From Epilithonimonas bovis DSM 19482 (lineage in GTDB: Bacteria; Bacteroidota; Bacteroidia; Flavobacteriales; Weeksellaceae): DNA of 64,000 nucleotides. The notes under the pieces were generated by a model, which was not told where the DNA came from, did not search any database, and saw only the letters and a program-made list of their open reading frames with translations. Location: NCBI RefSeq assembly GCF_900108115.1, contig NZ_FTPU01000004.1, positions 1 through 64,000 of the forward strand, read 5' to 3'. The position numbers and the translations under genes are program-made. Position 1 is the first letter of the stretch, and every line of letters begins with the position of its first letter. Shown piece after piece: positions 34,803-43,852 of this stretch.

Positions 34803-36926
34803 ATGAAAGGATTTGTTTTTTTAGGGGTTTTCATTGCTCCGTTTTATCTTTCACAAACTGTTCAGGACACGGCAAATGTCACATCAATCCCAGCGGTTGA
34901 GTTTACCAAAAGAACACCGGTTGCCAAAACAATTATCAATGTGCAGAAGGATCTGGCAGACAAAAACCTGGGCCAGGATTTGCCAATTTTGCTGAAAAAT
35001 CAGATGTCGGTCGTCTCTACTTCTGATGCAGGGAATGGTATAGGTTACACAGGATTCCGGATTAGGGGAACGGCCGGTACGGCGATTAATGTCATGATGA
35101 ATGGTGTGCCTTACAACGATTCCGAATCGCAGGGAACCTTTTTTGTAGATGTTCCGGATCTTACCAGTTCGGCATCGCAGATCGTCATTCAGCGGGGTGT
35201 GGGTACTTCTTCCAACGGAGTTTCGGCTTTTGGTGCTAGCGTTAATGTGATTTCCAAAGATCCGTCTGGTGTTTTTTCTGTGAAGACCGATGATTCTTAT
35301 GGCTCATTCAACACGCAAAAGTATTCAGCAGAAATCAATTCGGGGAAATTCTGGAAAGACAGGCTCTCTGTGATGGGGCGGTATACTTATATCAAGTCAG
35401 ATGGCTATATAGACCGCGCTTCATCGGAGCTTAATTCTTATAATTTTTCAGCCTTGTTTCAGGAGAAAAATACTGAGTTGAGGTTTTTGGCTTTTGGTGG
35501 TAAAGAAAAAACCTACCAGGCATGGAATGGTGTTGACAAAGAAACTTGGGAAACCAATCCAAGGTTCAATTATTCCGGAATGTATACAGATTTGGTAACC
35601 GGTAAAATAAAATTTTACGATAATGAGACCGATAATTACCGGCAAAACCACTATCAGTTTTTATGGAACCAAAAGTTCTCTGACAGCTGGAAATTGGAAA
35701 CCACGGCGCATTATACCAAAGGAAAAGGATGGTATGAGAATTATAAGAGGGTAAATGAAACAAAAGAAACAGCTACTCATTACTCAGATTATAATTTACC
35801 TATCCCTGTGGTCAATGGTTCTCCGGTTGAAATTACAGACTTCATCCGTAAAAAATGGCTGGATAATGATTTCTATGGTGTGATATCTACGCTCTATGGG
35901 AATCTTGGTGATTTGGATCTCAATTTTGGTGCTGTTGCCAACCAATATTATGGGCGGCATTATGGTAATGTTACAGGTGTTTATTTCCCGGAGATCAATG
36001 AGTACGAGTATTATAGAAACCGGTCTGTAAAGAATGAAGTGTCCGGTTTTGCGAAAGCCATTTACAAATTAGGTGCGTTTGAACTTTTTGGGGACTTGCA
36101 GCTGAGAAATATTGGATACAATACCAAAATCATTACAGCAGGTGATGGCGAAGGTGCAGATCTATACAGAAAATGGACTTTTTTCAACCCGAAAGTTGGT
36201 GTCAATTTCAATATTGAAAACGGAAAAGTATTCGTTTCGTATGCCAATGCGCATCGCGAACCAAATAGAGATGACATCTTTGCAAATCCTAGCACAAAAG
36301 AAGAAACCTTACACGATTTTGAGGCTGGTTGGGAACAGCAATTTGGAAAGGTTGTGTTGACGGCTAATGCGTATTATATGGATTACCAAAATCAGTTGGT
36401 TTTGTCAGGTAGAATCAACAATGTTGGTGAATTCATTCGTCAGAATGTAGATAAAAGTTATAGATTAGGAATTGAACTTTCTGCCCAAAGCAGACTTTCT
36501 GATAAAATTCAATTAGGAGCTAATTTATCTTTGAGTCAGAATAAGATTAAGGAAATCAACTCGCTTCAAAATGGTGCGGATGTTGTTTTGAAAGATTCTG
36601 ATATCTCTTTTTCTCCTAACATCATTGCGAACGGAAATGTGATTTACTCGCCATTCAAAAATTTCAATCTTGGTGTTACTGCGCAATATGTGGGAAAACA
36701 ATATTTGGATAATTTAGAAACTGCAGATAATCAATTAAAAGATTACTTAGTTCCAGATTTTAATATGTCATACAAGTTGCCTTTTCAGAAACAAGAAGTT
36801 ACTTTGAGGTTCTTGTTAAATAATTTCACAAATACGAAGTATGTCAATAACGGTTTTAGTGGGCCAAATTACTTCTCACAAGCCGGAATTAACTTCCTTT
36901 TTGGTGTGTCAATTAAGATAAAATAA
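34803..36926 (+). CDS. TonB-dependent receptor, probably for thiamine or a precursor
   Basis: I use ATG 34803 (MKGFVFLGVFIAPFYLSQ), 707 residues, because the upstream frame is not signal-like. A signal peptide is followed by a plug domain (about 45-160: LADKNLGQDLPILLKNQ, GYTGFRIRGTAGTAINV, MNGVPYNDSESQGTFFVDVP) and a 22-strand-type barrel ending in FLFGVSIKIK. It resembles FecA-like receptors. TPP riboswitch control points to uptake of thiamine or a thiamine moiety, as described for predicted outer-membrane thiamine receptors in Bacteroidetes. No inner-membrane thiamine transporter or thi gene is adjacent. Confidence 0.9.
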   Translation: MKGFVFLGVFIAPFYLSQTVQDTANVTSIPAVEFTKRTPVAKTIINVQKDLADKNLGQDLPILLKNQMSVVSTSDAGNGIGYTGFRIRGTAGTAINVMMNGVPYNDSESQGTFFVDVPDLTSSASQIVIQRGVGTSSNGVSAFGASVNVISKDPSGVFSVKTDDSYGSFNTQKYSAEINSGKFWKDRLSVMGRYTYIKSDGYIDRASSELNSYNFSALFQEKNTELRFLAFGGKEKTYQAWNGVDKETWETNPRFNYSGMYTDLVTGKIKFYDNETDNYRQNHYQFLWNQKFSDSWKLETTAHYTKGKGWYENYKRVNETKETATHYSDYNLPIPVVNGSPVEITDFIRKKWLDNDFYGVISTLYGNLGDLDLNFGAVANQYYGRHYGNVTGVYFPEINEYEYYRNRSVKNEVSGFAKAIYKLGAFELFGDLQLRNIGYNTKIITAGDGEGADLYRKWTFFNPKVGVNFNIENGKVFVSYANAHREPNRDDIFANPSTKEETLHDFEAGWEQQFGKVVLTANAYYMDYQNQLVLSGRINNVGEFIRQNVDKSYRLGIELSAQSRLSDKIQLGANLSLSQNKIKEINSLQNGADVVLKDSDISFSPNIIANGNVIYSPFKNFNLGVTAQYVGKQYLDNLETADNQLKDYLVPDFNMSYKLPFQKQEVTLRFLLNNFTNTKYVNNGFSGPNYFSQAGINFLFGVSIKIK

Positions 36927-37030
36927 GACCTGTAGATTGTGTTTTTTATAATATAAATTCACAGTACTGTTTTAATTTATAAATCATTAGATCGATTTTT
37001 ATCAAATTAATCAATATTCAGATCAATTTT

Positions 37031-37057
37031 AAGCTTGCCGTAAAAGGCAGGCTTTTG
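37031..37057 (+). terminator. Terminator-like hairpin after the TonB receptor
   Basis: AAGCTTGCC and GGCAGGCTT form a stem with one mismatch and an A-rich loop, followed by TTTTG. It lies in the 150 bp spacer before the HU-like gene. Confidence 0.7.
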
Positions 37058-37095
37058 TATTTTCTATAACCCTAAAAATGTGTAGTTTTGTGGCG

Positions 37096-37776
37096 ATGAA
37101 TTTTGAATATTTTTTATATCAATATCTTCTAAAGAATAACACTGTAGAAGTGCCGGATTTTGGGGTTTTTCAGTTGACCAGAGAGTCCGCAAAAATTGAT
37201 GCGGAAAATGCAATCATAACGCCGCCAAGGGAGACTGTGGTTTTCTTTTACAAACCGGCGGTCTATGGCAATCATCTGGCGAAGTATATTGCGGATGAGA
37301 CTGGGACCAATCTTTTTGTTGTTCAAATGAACCTGAAGGCAGAAGTGGCTCGTTGGCATCAGTTAATGAAGGATAACCAACTTTTGGATCTCAAACATCT
37401 GGGACAGTTTCAGCTAGATGACAGGCAGGAGATTATAAAGATTAATGATAGCGGGTCGGATGTGTTTGGCTACGAAGAGATCAGTATACAAAACCTGCAA
37501 AGCCCAAAGACCTCAAAAAACAGCACCTCGCAGGAATATAGCATCAGTAAAAATGTAATCTGGACTTTTCTCGCAATTATCGTTGTGGGGGTTGCTGCCA
37601 TTTCCATTTTTGGAAATCAGGAATTGATTTTCGGAAAATCTTCTCACATTCCTGAGAAAAAAAATATTAAAAAAGTCACACCAAAAAAGGCTGTGGCTGT
37701 TCCTAAAAAAGACTCTGTCACAATAGATAGTATAAAATCTACAACACATGCAAAAATCCAAAAAATCAATAGATAG
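37096..37776 (+). CDS. HU-CCDC81-like DNA-binding-domain protein with membrane anchor
   Basis: I use ATG 37096 (MNFEYFLYQYLLKNNT), 226 residues; ATG 37078 is possible. The N-terminal ~125 residues resemble the paired HU-like (CCDC81) domain: VEVPDFGVFQLTRESA, ITPPRETVVFFYKP, LKHLGQFQLDD. One membrane helix is at about residues 157-176, followed by a Lys-rich tail. Flavobacterial relatives often end in a SPOR peptidoglycan-binding domain, which is missing here. Its 3' end overlaps the thioesterase gene by 29 bp. Function unknown; perhaps an envelope-nucleoid link. Confidence 0.78.
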   Translation: MNFEYFLYQYLLKNNTVEVPDFGVFQLTRESAKIDAENAIITPPRETVVFFYKPAVYGNHLAKYIADETGTNLFVVQMNLKAEVARWHQLMKDNQLLDLKHLGQFQLDDRQEIIKINDSGSDVFGYEEISIQNLQSPKTSKNSTSQEYSISKNVIWTFLAIIVVGVAAISIFGNQELIFGKSSHIPEKKNIKKVTPKKAVAVPKKDSVTIDSIKSTTHAKIQKINR

Positions 37777-38269
37777 CCTTACGGTAATGACCAATATCGT
37801 TCTTCCTAACGAGACCAATTCTTTGCGAAACCTTTTCGGCGGCGAGTTATTGGCCAGGATGGATCGCGCTGCTTCTATCTCTGCCACCAGGCATTGTGAG
37901 AGAAGGGTAGTGACGGCTTCCGTCAATCATGTGTCATTTGATCAACCAATTCCCGAAGGTGGCATTGTTGTTTTGGAGGCCAAGGTTTCCCGCGCATTTT
38001 CTACATCTATGGAGGTGTATGTAGATACATGGCTGGATGATCCTATCAATCAGAGAAAAACACATACCAATACAGGTATTTACACATTTGTTGCGGTGGA
38101 TGAGTTTAACAAACCTGTGCCTATCCCGCATCTGGAGCCAGAATCTGAAGAAGAAGTTCAGCGTTTCCATGCAGCATTACGAAGAAAAGAACTGTCCCTC
38201 ATCCTCTCCGGCAGAATGAAACCAACAGATTCTATAGAACTGAAAAAATTATTCTTAGGCGAGGAATAA
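37748..38269 (+). CDS. Acyl-CoA thioesterase (hotdog fold)
   Basis: The 173-residue protein starts MQKSKKSIDSLTVMTNIVLP. The hotdog fold carries NETNSLRNLFGGELLARMDRA (N-x-x-G-x-x-FGG active-site helix; written as NETNSLRNLFGG and ELLARMDRA), VTASVNHVSFDQPIPEG and a FVAVDE strand. It belongs to the YciA/BACH acyl-CoA hydrolase group, which releases free CoA from acyl-CoA. The 29 bp overlap with the preceding gene indicates coupling, though functions are not evidently related. Confidence 0.92.
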   Translation: MQKSKKSIDSLTVMTNIVLPNETNSLRNLFGGELLARMDRAASISATRHCERRVVTASVNHVSFDQPIPEGGIVVLEAKVSRAFSTSMEVYVDTWLDDPINQRKTHTNTGIYTFVAVDEFNKPVPIPHLEPESEEEVQRFHAALRRKELSLILSGRMKPTDSIELKKLFLGEE

Positions 38270-38270
38270 A

Positions 38271-38730
38271 AACACAAATAACACAAATGCTTAGCACAAA
38301 TTCTCACAACATTTCAGAAAATGAAATATCTAAAATTGTTTATGAATCCGGATTTTTAGTTCATAAATCATTAGGGCCGGGACTTCTGGAAAGTGCATAT
38401 GAAGAGTGCATGTTCTATGAAATTAAAAAACAAGGGCTATTTGTTGAAAAACAAAAACCAATGCCTCTTTTTTATGATGAAATAAAAATGGATGTTGGAT
38501 ACTGATTAGATTTATTAATTGAAAATAAATTTATTGTGGAAATCAAATCTGTTGAAGCTTTGAATGATGTCCATTTAGCTCAGATTCTTACTTATCTCAA
38601 ATTGAGTAAATGTAAACTTGGTATGTTGATTAATTTCAATACATCTCACTTTAAAAATGGAGTTAAACGAATTATCAATGGAAAACTCTAGAGTAGTGTG
38701 ACTTGTGATAATATTAGTGCAATTAGTGTT
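38271..38730. mobile_element. GxxExxY gene bounded by imperfect inverted repeats
   Basis: AACACAAATAACACAAAT at 38271-38288 and ATTAGTGCAATTAGTGTT at 38713-38730 are inverted copies with 14 of 18 positions matching. Between them lies only the broken GxxExxY gene. The layout suggests a small mobile or mobilised cassette. No transposase is present. Confidence 0.45.
38287..38691 (+). pseudogene. GxxExxY protein gene interrupted by a TGA codon
   Basis: The frame starts ATG 38287 and carries the name-giving motif in GPGLLESAYEECMFYE (about residues 30-45). At codon 73 (38503-38505) a TGA interrupts the otherwise open frame. Reading on in the same frame gives LDLLIENKFIVEIKSVEALN, HLAQILTYLKLSKCKLG and LINFN...KRIINGKL to a TAG at 38689-38691, which is the usual C-terminal half of this ~130-residue family. 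The position normally holds Arg (CGA to TGA is a single change). The family is linked to a PD-(D/E)XK nuclease-like fold; function unknown. Confidence 0.85.
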
Positions 38731-38736
38731 AAAAAA

Positions 38737-39666
38737 ATGAAAATCCTGCAACTCGATAAAAATCATCCGTTAATTTCTCAGCAGCTTACGGCAAAAGGAT
38801 TTGTGGTAGAGGAAGACCATACATCCAGCTATGACGAGGTTTTGGAAAAGATCTCTTATTATGACGCGCTTATTATTAGAAGCCGTATTCCGTTGGATAA
38901 AAATTTTTTGACTCGTGCTTCCCATCTCAAATTTATTGCGAGGGTAGGTGCCGGGATGGAAAATATTGATGCAGAAACGGCTGCTAATCTCGGAATCAAA
39001 TTGATTAATTCTCCGGAAGGCAATCGGGATTCTGTAGCGGAACATGTTGTCGGGATGCTGCTGATTCTTATGAACCGTTTGTTCATCGCAGCCAACGAAG
39101 TCAAAAACGGCATCTGGAAACGCGAAGAAAACCGTGGCGATGAGTTGCTGGGGAAAACCTTCGGGATTATCGGATATGGTAATATGGGAAAAGCGGTAGC
39201 CAAGAGATTATCCGGTTTTGGTGTTGAGGTTATTTTCTATGATATATTACCAGATCTCTCCGATGAATATGCCACGCAGGTTTCTTTGAAAGAACTTCAG
39301 GAACGAGCCGACATTTTAAGTCTTCACATTCCTTTGACTCCGGAAACACATTATCTGATTGATGAAGTATTCATCTCCAAAATGGAGAAGGATTTCTATT
39401 TCATCAATACCGCAAGAGGTAAAAATTTAAAAACTAAAGCCTTAGTAGAAGCCATTAGATCCGGGAAAGTTTTGGGAGCCTGCCTGGATGTTTTGGAGTA
39501 CGAAAAATCTTCTTTCGAAAACTTAGAATCAGAAAATCAGGATTTGAAGTTTCTTTTAGATTCTGATAAAGCGATCGTTACACCACATATTGCCGGTTGG
39601 ACCCATCAGAGCAAGGAGAAGCTGGCACAGGTGATTGTAGATAAAATTTTGGCCAGTTATTATTGA
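38737..39666 (+). CDS. D-2-hydroxyacid dehydrogenase (phosphoglycerate dehydrogenase-like)
   Basis: I use ATG 38737 (MKILQLDKNHPLI), 309 residues. The NAD-binding Rossmann motif is GKTFGIIGYGNMGKAVAKRL near residue 140. Catalytic Arg lies in FINTARGKN, Glu in the following helix, His in TPHIAGWTHQS near residue 280. ARVGAGMENID is the substrate-domain signature. It lacks the C-terminal ACT domain of full SerA. It could be a 3-phosphoglycerate dehydrogenase of the short type or another 2-hydroxyacid enzyme; no other serine-pathway gene is adjacent. Confidence 0.87.
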   Translation: MKILQLDKNHPLISQQLTAKGFVVEEDHTSSYDEVLEKISYYDALIIRSRIPLDKNFLTRASHLKFIARVGAGMENIDAETAANLGIKLINSPEGNRDSVAEHVVGMLLILMNRLFIAANEVKNGIWKREENRGDELLGKTFGIIGYGNMGKAVAKRLSGFGVEVIFYDILPDLSDEYATQVSLKELQERADILSLHIPLTPETHYLIDEVFISKMEKDFYFINTARGKNLKTKALVEAIRSGKVLGACLDVLEYEKSSFENLESENQDLKFLLDSDKAIVTPHIAGWTHQSKEKLAQVIVDKILASYY

Positions 39667-39781
39667 TTTTCTTAAAAAAATGTAAAATTAAGAGCGATAT
39701 TTTAACAGTTCTTAAGAAACCTGCAGGCCCGATAAAAAGTCATTTTATGTTAACTTGCGAATCTTTAGAAGTTGGCAAATA

Positions 39782-41038
39782 ATGAATTTTAGAAAAGCAA
39801 TAACCATCGCTTTTGCAGCAATGGCAATCTCGTCCTGCAAGAAGGAAGAAAAAAAATCACAAGAAACTTACCAGTCAAAACTACCTAATTACGGCAACGT
39901 AGATCTTTCAAAAGTTTTTACACCTGCAGACTGTGTTTTAGAAAACCAGGCCACAATTTTGCCGGTTATCAATAATTATTACCAGAAGGTTTGGGAGCAG
40001 GGCGACCTTAGCGGTGGTTTGCTGGTCGCAAAAGGAAACAAAATCTATTTTGAAAAGTACAGGGGCTTTGGCAGAGAAGGCCAGCAGATGCCTATAGATG
40101 CCAATACACCGCTGCACGTGGCATCCGTGAGTAAAACCATGACTTCTATGGCCGTTCTCAAGTTGATAGAAGCCGGAAAATTGAAGCTGGATGATGATAT
40201 TACTAAGTTTTTCCCTAAATTTCCTTACAAAGAAATTACGGTTTTCAGCCTTTTGTCTCAAAGAAGCGGCCTGCCAAAATATGAACATTTTGATCAAAGT
40301 ATAAAACCACTTCCCGAAGAATTAAACAAAGCATTCCTTACCAATCAGGATGTGCTGGATATGCTCATCAAATACCAGCCAGCCCTTGCAAGGATGAGTA
40401 ATACAGGATTTATGTATTGCAATACCAACTTTGCATTATTGGCGCTGATTGTAGAAAAAGTGACCAAAACACCTTTCCCGGAAGTGATGCAGGAGATTGT
40501 GTTCAAACCATTGAAGATGAGTCATACTTATATTTTCCAGGAAAAAGATATCCCCACGGCGTCCCAGTCCTTTTTTAGTGGGTACAGGTTATATCCTCTG
40601 GATAAGCTGGATTTGATCTACGGTGACAAAAACGTGTACACTACACCACGGGATTTACTCAATTTTTCTGTGGCCTTATTTTCCAAAGATTTCTTGAAGG
40701 CAGAACTGGCTGGTAAAATTTTTGAACCCAACAGCAACGAGAAAAAGGGGATTAATAATTATGGACTTGGATTCCGTATGAAAGAATTTGACAACGGTGA
40801 AAAACTGACTTACCATAATGGCTGGTGGCACGGTACCAACTCTGTGTTTGCGCACCTGCTGAAATCAAAAGTCACCATCATAGCCATAGGTAACAAATAT
40901 TCGGGCAGAGTATATTCCGCATTATCATTATCCGGCCTTTTTGAAAACTTTCCGTTTGAGATGGAAAAATTCAAAAAAACAATGAATCCGAAAGGTGGTC
41001 AACAAGCTGATTCTGCTAATGTAAATGGTGGAGAGTAA
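39782..41038 (+). CDS. Lipoprotein serine hydrolase (beta-lactamase/class C PBP fold)
   Basis: I use ATG 39782 (MNFRKAITIAFAAMAISSC), 418 residues, giving a lipoprotein signal with Cys at about residue 19. The catalytic SxxK is in VASVSKTMTSMA near residue 118. The Tyr-x-Asn-like element is YCNTNF, and a third motif HNGWWHGT takes the place of KTG. This places it in the class C beta-lactamase/DD-peptidase/esterase family. The true substrate is unknown. After the stop, 41040-41066 can form a hairpin (ATGGCGT/ACGCCAT) without a T-run. Confidence 0.87.
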   Translation: MNFRKAITIAFAAMAISSCKKEEKKSQETYQSKLPNYGNVDLSKVFTPADCVLENQATILPVINNYYQKVWEQGDLSGGLLVAKGNKIYFEKYRGFGREGQQMPIDANTPLHVASVSKTMTSMAVLKLIEAGKLKLDDDITKFFPKFPYKEITVFSLLSQRSGLPKYEHFDQSIKPLPEELNKAFLTNQDVLDMLIKYQPALARMSNTGFMYCNTNFALLALIVEKVTKTPFPEVMQEIVFKPLKMSHTYIFQEKDIPTASQSFFSGYRLYPLDKLDLIYGDKNVYTTPRDLLNFSVALFSKDFLKAELAGKIFEPNSNEKKGINNYGLGFRMKEFDNGEKLTYHNGWWHGTNSVFAHLLKSKVTIIAIGNKYSGRVYSALSLSGLFENFPFEMEKFKKTMNPKGGQQADSANVNGGE

Positions 41039-41159
41039 ATGGCGTATATTTCAGAATAACGCCATAGCCATCAATGCATATAGTAAGATAATCTTTGGGA
41101 TTACAGAGATTAGGAATGACCTTCTATAGAAACAATTGTCAAGATAACAAATTGATTAT

Positions 41160-41190
41160 AAGAACTTTAATAATTATTAAAGTTCTTTTT
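41160..41190. terminator. Perfect palindrome with T-run, probable terminator
   Basis: A 28 nt perfect palindrome spans 41160-41187 (arms AAGAACTTTAATAA and TTATTAAAGTTCTT) followed by TTTTT. It is in the spacer between the serine hydrolase and the sigma-factor gene. A TATTTTTG -7-like box follows at 41191-41198 and a near-palindrome TGTAAT...ATTACA at 41200-41220. Confidence 0.75.
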
Positions 41191-41292
41191 TATTTTTGAT
41201 GTAATAATATTTATATTACAGGTGTCTTACTTATAAACAACCAATTCTGAAAACTCAAGAAGCTTTGAAGTTTTAAAATTAAACTGAAATCT

Positions 41293-41811
41293 ATGACTCA
41301 AGAAGACTTTAAGCAAGCTGTATTTATTCTCAAGGATGAGATGTACCGCTTTGCCAAAAAGTTTCTCATGAGTGCTGATGAGGCAGAAGATGTGGTAATG
41401 GATCTGATGATGAAGTTCTGGCAAAAAAAAGATCAGCTAAATGGAATAGAAAACCTAAAAAGTTTTGCCCTGAGAAGTGTAAAAAACGAATGTCTCAACA
41501 GGCTGAAGCATCACGATGTAAAATTGGGATTTGCCAGCCAGGCCAGGCATCAGTCAGAGCTTTATCAGATCGAAACCAATAATATGCGGGAACAGATATT
41601 GGGATTTATCAATCAATTGCCCGAAAAACAAAAAATGGTCATTCACCTGAAGGATGTAGAAGAATATGAGATCTCGGAAATCTCAGAAATGATGGAAATG
41701 GAAGAAAATGCCGTCCGTGTCAACCTCATGAGAGCCAGGCAAAAGGTGAAAGACGCTGTAAACAAACTTTATGCATATGAAAACCGACAGATACAAGGAT
41801 TGGGAATATAA
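41293..41811 (+). CDS. ECF-type RNA polymerase sigma factor
   Basis: The 172-residue protein has region 2 (MSADEAEDVVMDLMMKFWQ, about residues 26-44; LKSFALRSVKNECLNRL about 55-71) and region 4 (INQLPEKQKMVIHLKDVEEYE, about 107-127, written here as INQLPEKQKMVIHLKDVEE; ISEMMEMEENAVRVNLMRARQ about 134-154). The downstream membrane protein gene overlaps it by 41 bp, which is the classic sigma/anti-sigma arrangement. Confidence 0.9.
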   Translation: MTQEDFKQAVFILKDEMYRFAKKFLMSADEAEDVVMDLMMKFWQKKDQLNGIENLKSFALRSVKNECLNRLKHHDVKLGFASQARHQSELYQIETNNMREQILGFINQLPEKQKMVIHLKDVEEYEISEISEMMEMEENAVRVNLMRARQKVKDAVNKLYAYENRQIQGLGI

Positions 41812-42478
41812 ATTTTTTGAAGGCGAAGAGCTGACGCCGGAGGAAGATCTGTTCCTGAAAAATGAAAGTGATAACCCGTACTTTTCATTTCTTAAAGATG
41901 AAAAGAATGAAAAAATGGATCTTAGTTTTGAAGAATTTCTGAAGAAGGCAGAGCAACCAAAAGTAGTTACTATTCCGGTTAAGAAAAAAGCCCCGGTTAT
42001 CTATTGGCTTGCAGCCAGCCTTGTGGTTGTCTTTGGCCTTGTGGTATTTTGGATTCAGTCGCCACCGGCTCATGTGGAAAAACAGATGGCACATCAGCCA
42101 GAAATAAAAGAAAGGACTGAAACTAAGACAGCTCCGGAGAGAGAAACCATACAGCCGGCGCCAGTTCTTGCTCAGGCAAAAAAACCGGTCAGAAAATCCT
42201 ATGACAAAACTAGAGGAGAAACAAATCTGCAGAATATAAAGTTGGCTGATTACCAGTACAAAGAAAACACAGAGCATAATCAAATAAAGGACGAAATATC
42301 AGATTATAATCCTAATTATGTGATAATCAACGGAAAGCCTGTCTATAATGAGGCGGAGGCTATTGCAATTACAGAGGATACATTCAACTATTTTGCAAGT
42401 AATGTGAGTCAGACAATAACCGAAGCAGAGAATGCACAAAACCTATCTAAAGATCTTTACAAAATCATAAATTATTAA
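41771..42478 (+). CDS. Probable anti-sigma factor, single-pass membrane protein
   Basis: The 235-residue protein (ATG 41771 or 41777) has an acidic cytoplasmic N-terminus of about 80 residues (YKDWEYKFFEGEELTPEEDL), one membrane helix (about residues 76-95, VIYWLAASLVVVFGLVVFWI) and a hydrophilic outer part. The layout and 41 bp overlap with the sigma gene suggest an anti-sigma factor, but no zinc-binding motif of the ZAS type is visible. In flavobacteria such proteins precede DUF4252 genes, as here. Confidence 0.7.
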   Translation: MHMKTDRYKDWEYKFFEGEELTPEEDLFLKNESDNPYFSFLKDEKNEKMDLSFEEFLKKAEQPKVVTIPVKKKAPVIYWLAASLVVVFGLVVFWIQSPPAHVEKQMAHQPEIKERTETKTAPERETIQPAPVLAQAKKPVRKSYDKTRGETNLQNIKLADYQYKENTEHNQIKDEISDYNPNYVIINGKPVYNEAEAIAITEDTFNYFASNVSQTITEAENAQNLSKDLYKIINY

Positions 42479-42523
42479 TGTCACGAAACCAATGGGTTTG
42501 ACACAAAAATGTAAATACCACCA

Positions 42524-43849
42524 ATGAAAAAAATAGCAATACTTATCATCCTTTTTCTGCTCTCCACCAATATTTTTGGGCAGACAGAAAAACTCAACGC
42601 ATTGTTTGACCAGTATCAGGACAAAGAAGGGGTCACGTCTATCAAGATTGCCAAGCCAATGTTCAAGATGCTGAATAATCTGAAGATTGATAACGAAGAA
42701 TTGGGCAAAATACAGCCATTGCTCGGCAAAGTCAACGGGCTGAAAATGCTGATTTTGGAAAAACCAAGAACGTCAGCAATGCCCGATGCCGAAGATCAGA
42801 AAATCCTGAAACAAACCGGATCTATAGAAAAAGAAATCACATCTTCCCTCAAAAATCTCAACTATGAGGAACTGATGTCCGTTAACAGTAAGGATAATAA
42901 AATCAAATTCCTCGCACAGAACACGTCTGCCAGCACACTGGATAACCTGATTCTCAATATCAGTTCAGAAGATAATACTGTTCTGATGATGCTCGACGGC
43001 AAGATCTCTATGGATGATATCAGCCGACTGATGGAGGAAAGTAAAAATGTAACGTCGGTGAATCCTGCAAAAACGATTAATACTTCAACACATACCATTA
43101 CAGACAACTCTGGGACGACTACTTTTACCACTACAGATACCGGTTTTTCCGGAACTGGAAGTGAGCGCTTGGTACCGGCTTTCAGCGGGATCGAAGTGTC
43201 AACAGGCGTGGATGTGGAGTTTACCCAAAGCCCGAAACAAAGCGTGGTGCTGAAGGTTGACGCGGATAAACAGCAATATGTGATAACGGAAGTAGAGAAC
43301 GGTGTTCTGAAGATATTTGTGAGAAACAGAAGTGTGAAAAACCTAAACTTCAACAGTTTGAAAGTTATCGTTTCCGGGCCAAAATTATCCAAATTGATTA
43401 CCAAATCGGGTGCATCTTTCAAAACGGTAACGCCTGTTAGTGAAAACTCTTTTAATGCCAGTTTTTCGTCTGGGTCTCAGGTTACCGGGGATTTCAAAAT
43501 TGCAACGGCAACGGCCATGGAACTTTCTTCTGGCGTAAGTGTGAAGATGAATCTGCAAACCAAATCTCTGGCTTTGGAAGCAAGCAGCGGCAGTTCTATC
43601 AAGTTGAGCGGCAAAGCAGATTCCGGGGTTTACAGCGCCAGCAGCGGCAGTTCCGTTTCTGCCAGTGATTTTGTAACAAGATCTGCTGTTGTGGATGCAT
43701 CGTCCGGCGCCAGTATCAAAGTTAACACCACCGAAACTATCACCGCCAGTGCCAGTTCAGCAGCCTCGGTGCAATATAGGGGGAATCCTTCTAGAGTTAC
43801 CAAATCCGCTCAGGAAATTACCGGCGCCAGTATCACTTCAATCAATTAA
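42524..43849 (+). CDS. DUF4252 plus GIN (DUF2807) domain protein
   Basis: The 441-residue protein has a signal peptide (MKKIAILIILFLLSTNIFGQ). A DUF4252 domain covers about residues 22-175 (YQDKEGVTSIKIAKPMFKML..., LILNISSEDNTVLMML), and a GIN/DUF2807 beta-helix covers about 210-430 with repeated ASSGSS/SSGAS turns. Both are secreted families of unknown function. The stacked Ser/Gly turns are typical of right-handed beta-helices. It lies 46 bp after the probable anti-sigma gene, suggesting it is a target of the sigma factor. Confidence 0.85.
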   Translation: MKKIAILIILFLLSTNIFGQTEKLNALFDQYQDKEGVTSIKIAKPMFKMLNNLKIDNEELGKIQPLLGKVNGLKMLILEKPRTSAMPDAEDQKILKQTGSIEKEITSSLKNLNYEELMSVNSKDNKIKFLAQNTSASTLDNLILNISSEDNTVLMMLDGKISMDDISRLMEESKNVTSVNPAKTINTSTHTITDNSGTTTFTTTDTGFSGTGSERLVPAFSGIEVSTGVDVEFTQSPKQSVVLKVDADKQQYVITEVENGVLKIFVRNRSVKNLNFNSLKVIVSGPKLSKLITKSGASFKTVTPVSENSFNASFSSGSQVTGDFKIATATAMELSSGVSVKMNLQTKSLALEASSGSSIKLSGKADSGVYSASSGSSVSASDFVTRSAVVDASSGASIKVNTTETITASASSAASVQYRGNPSRVTKSAQEITGASITSIN

Positions 43850-43852
43850 GCT

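Noticed and set aside
41200-41220. Near-palindrome TGTAAT...ATTACA as an operator of the sigma-factor gene
   Set aside because: It is A/T-only with short arms; in DNA this AT-rich such symmetry is expected by chance. Mentioned under the neighbouring terminator only.
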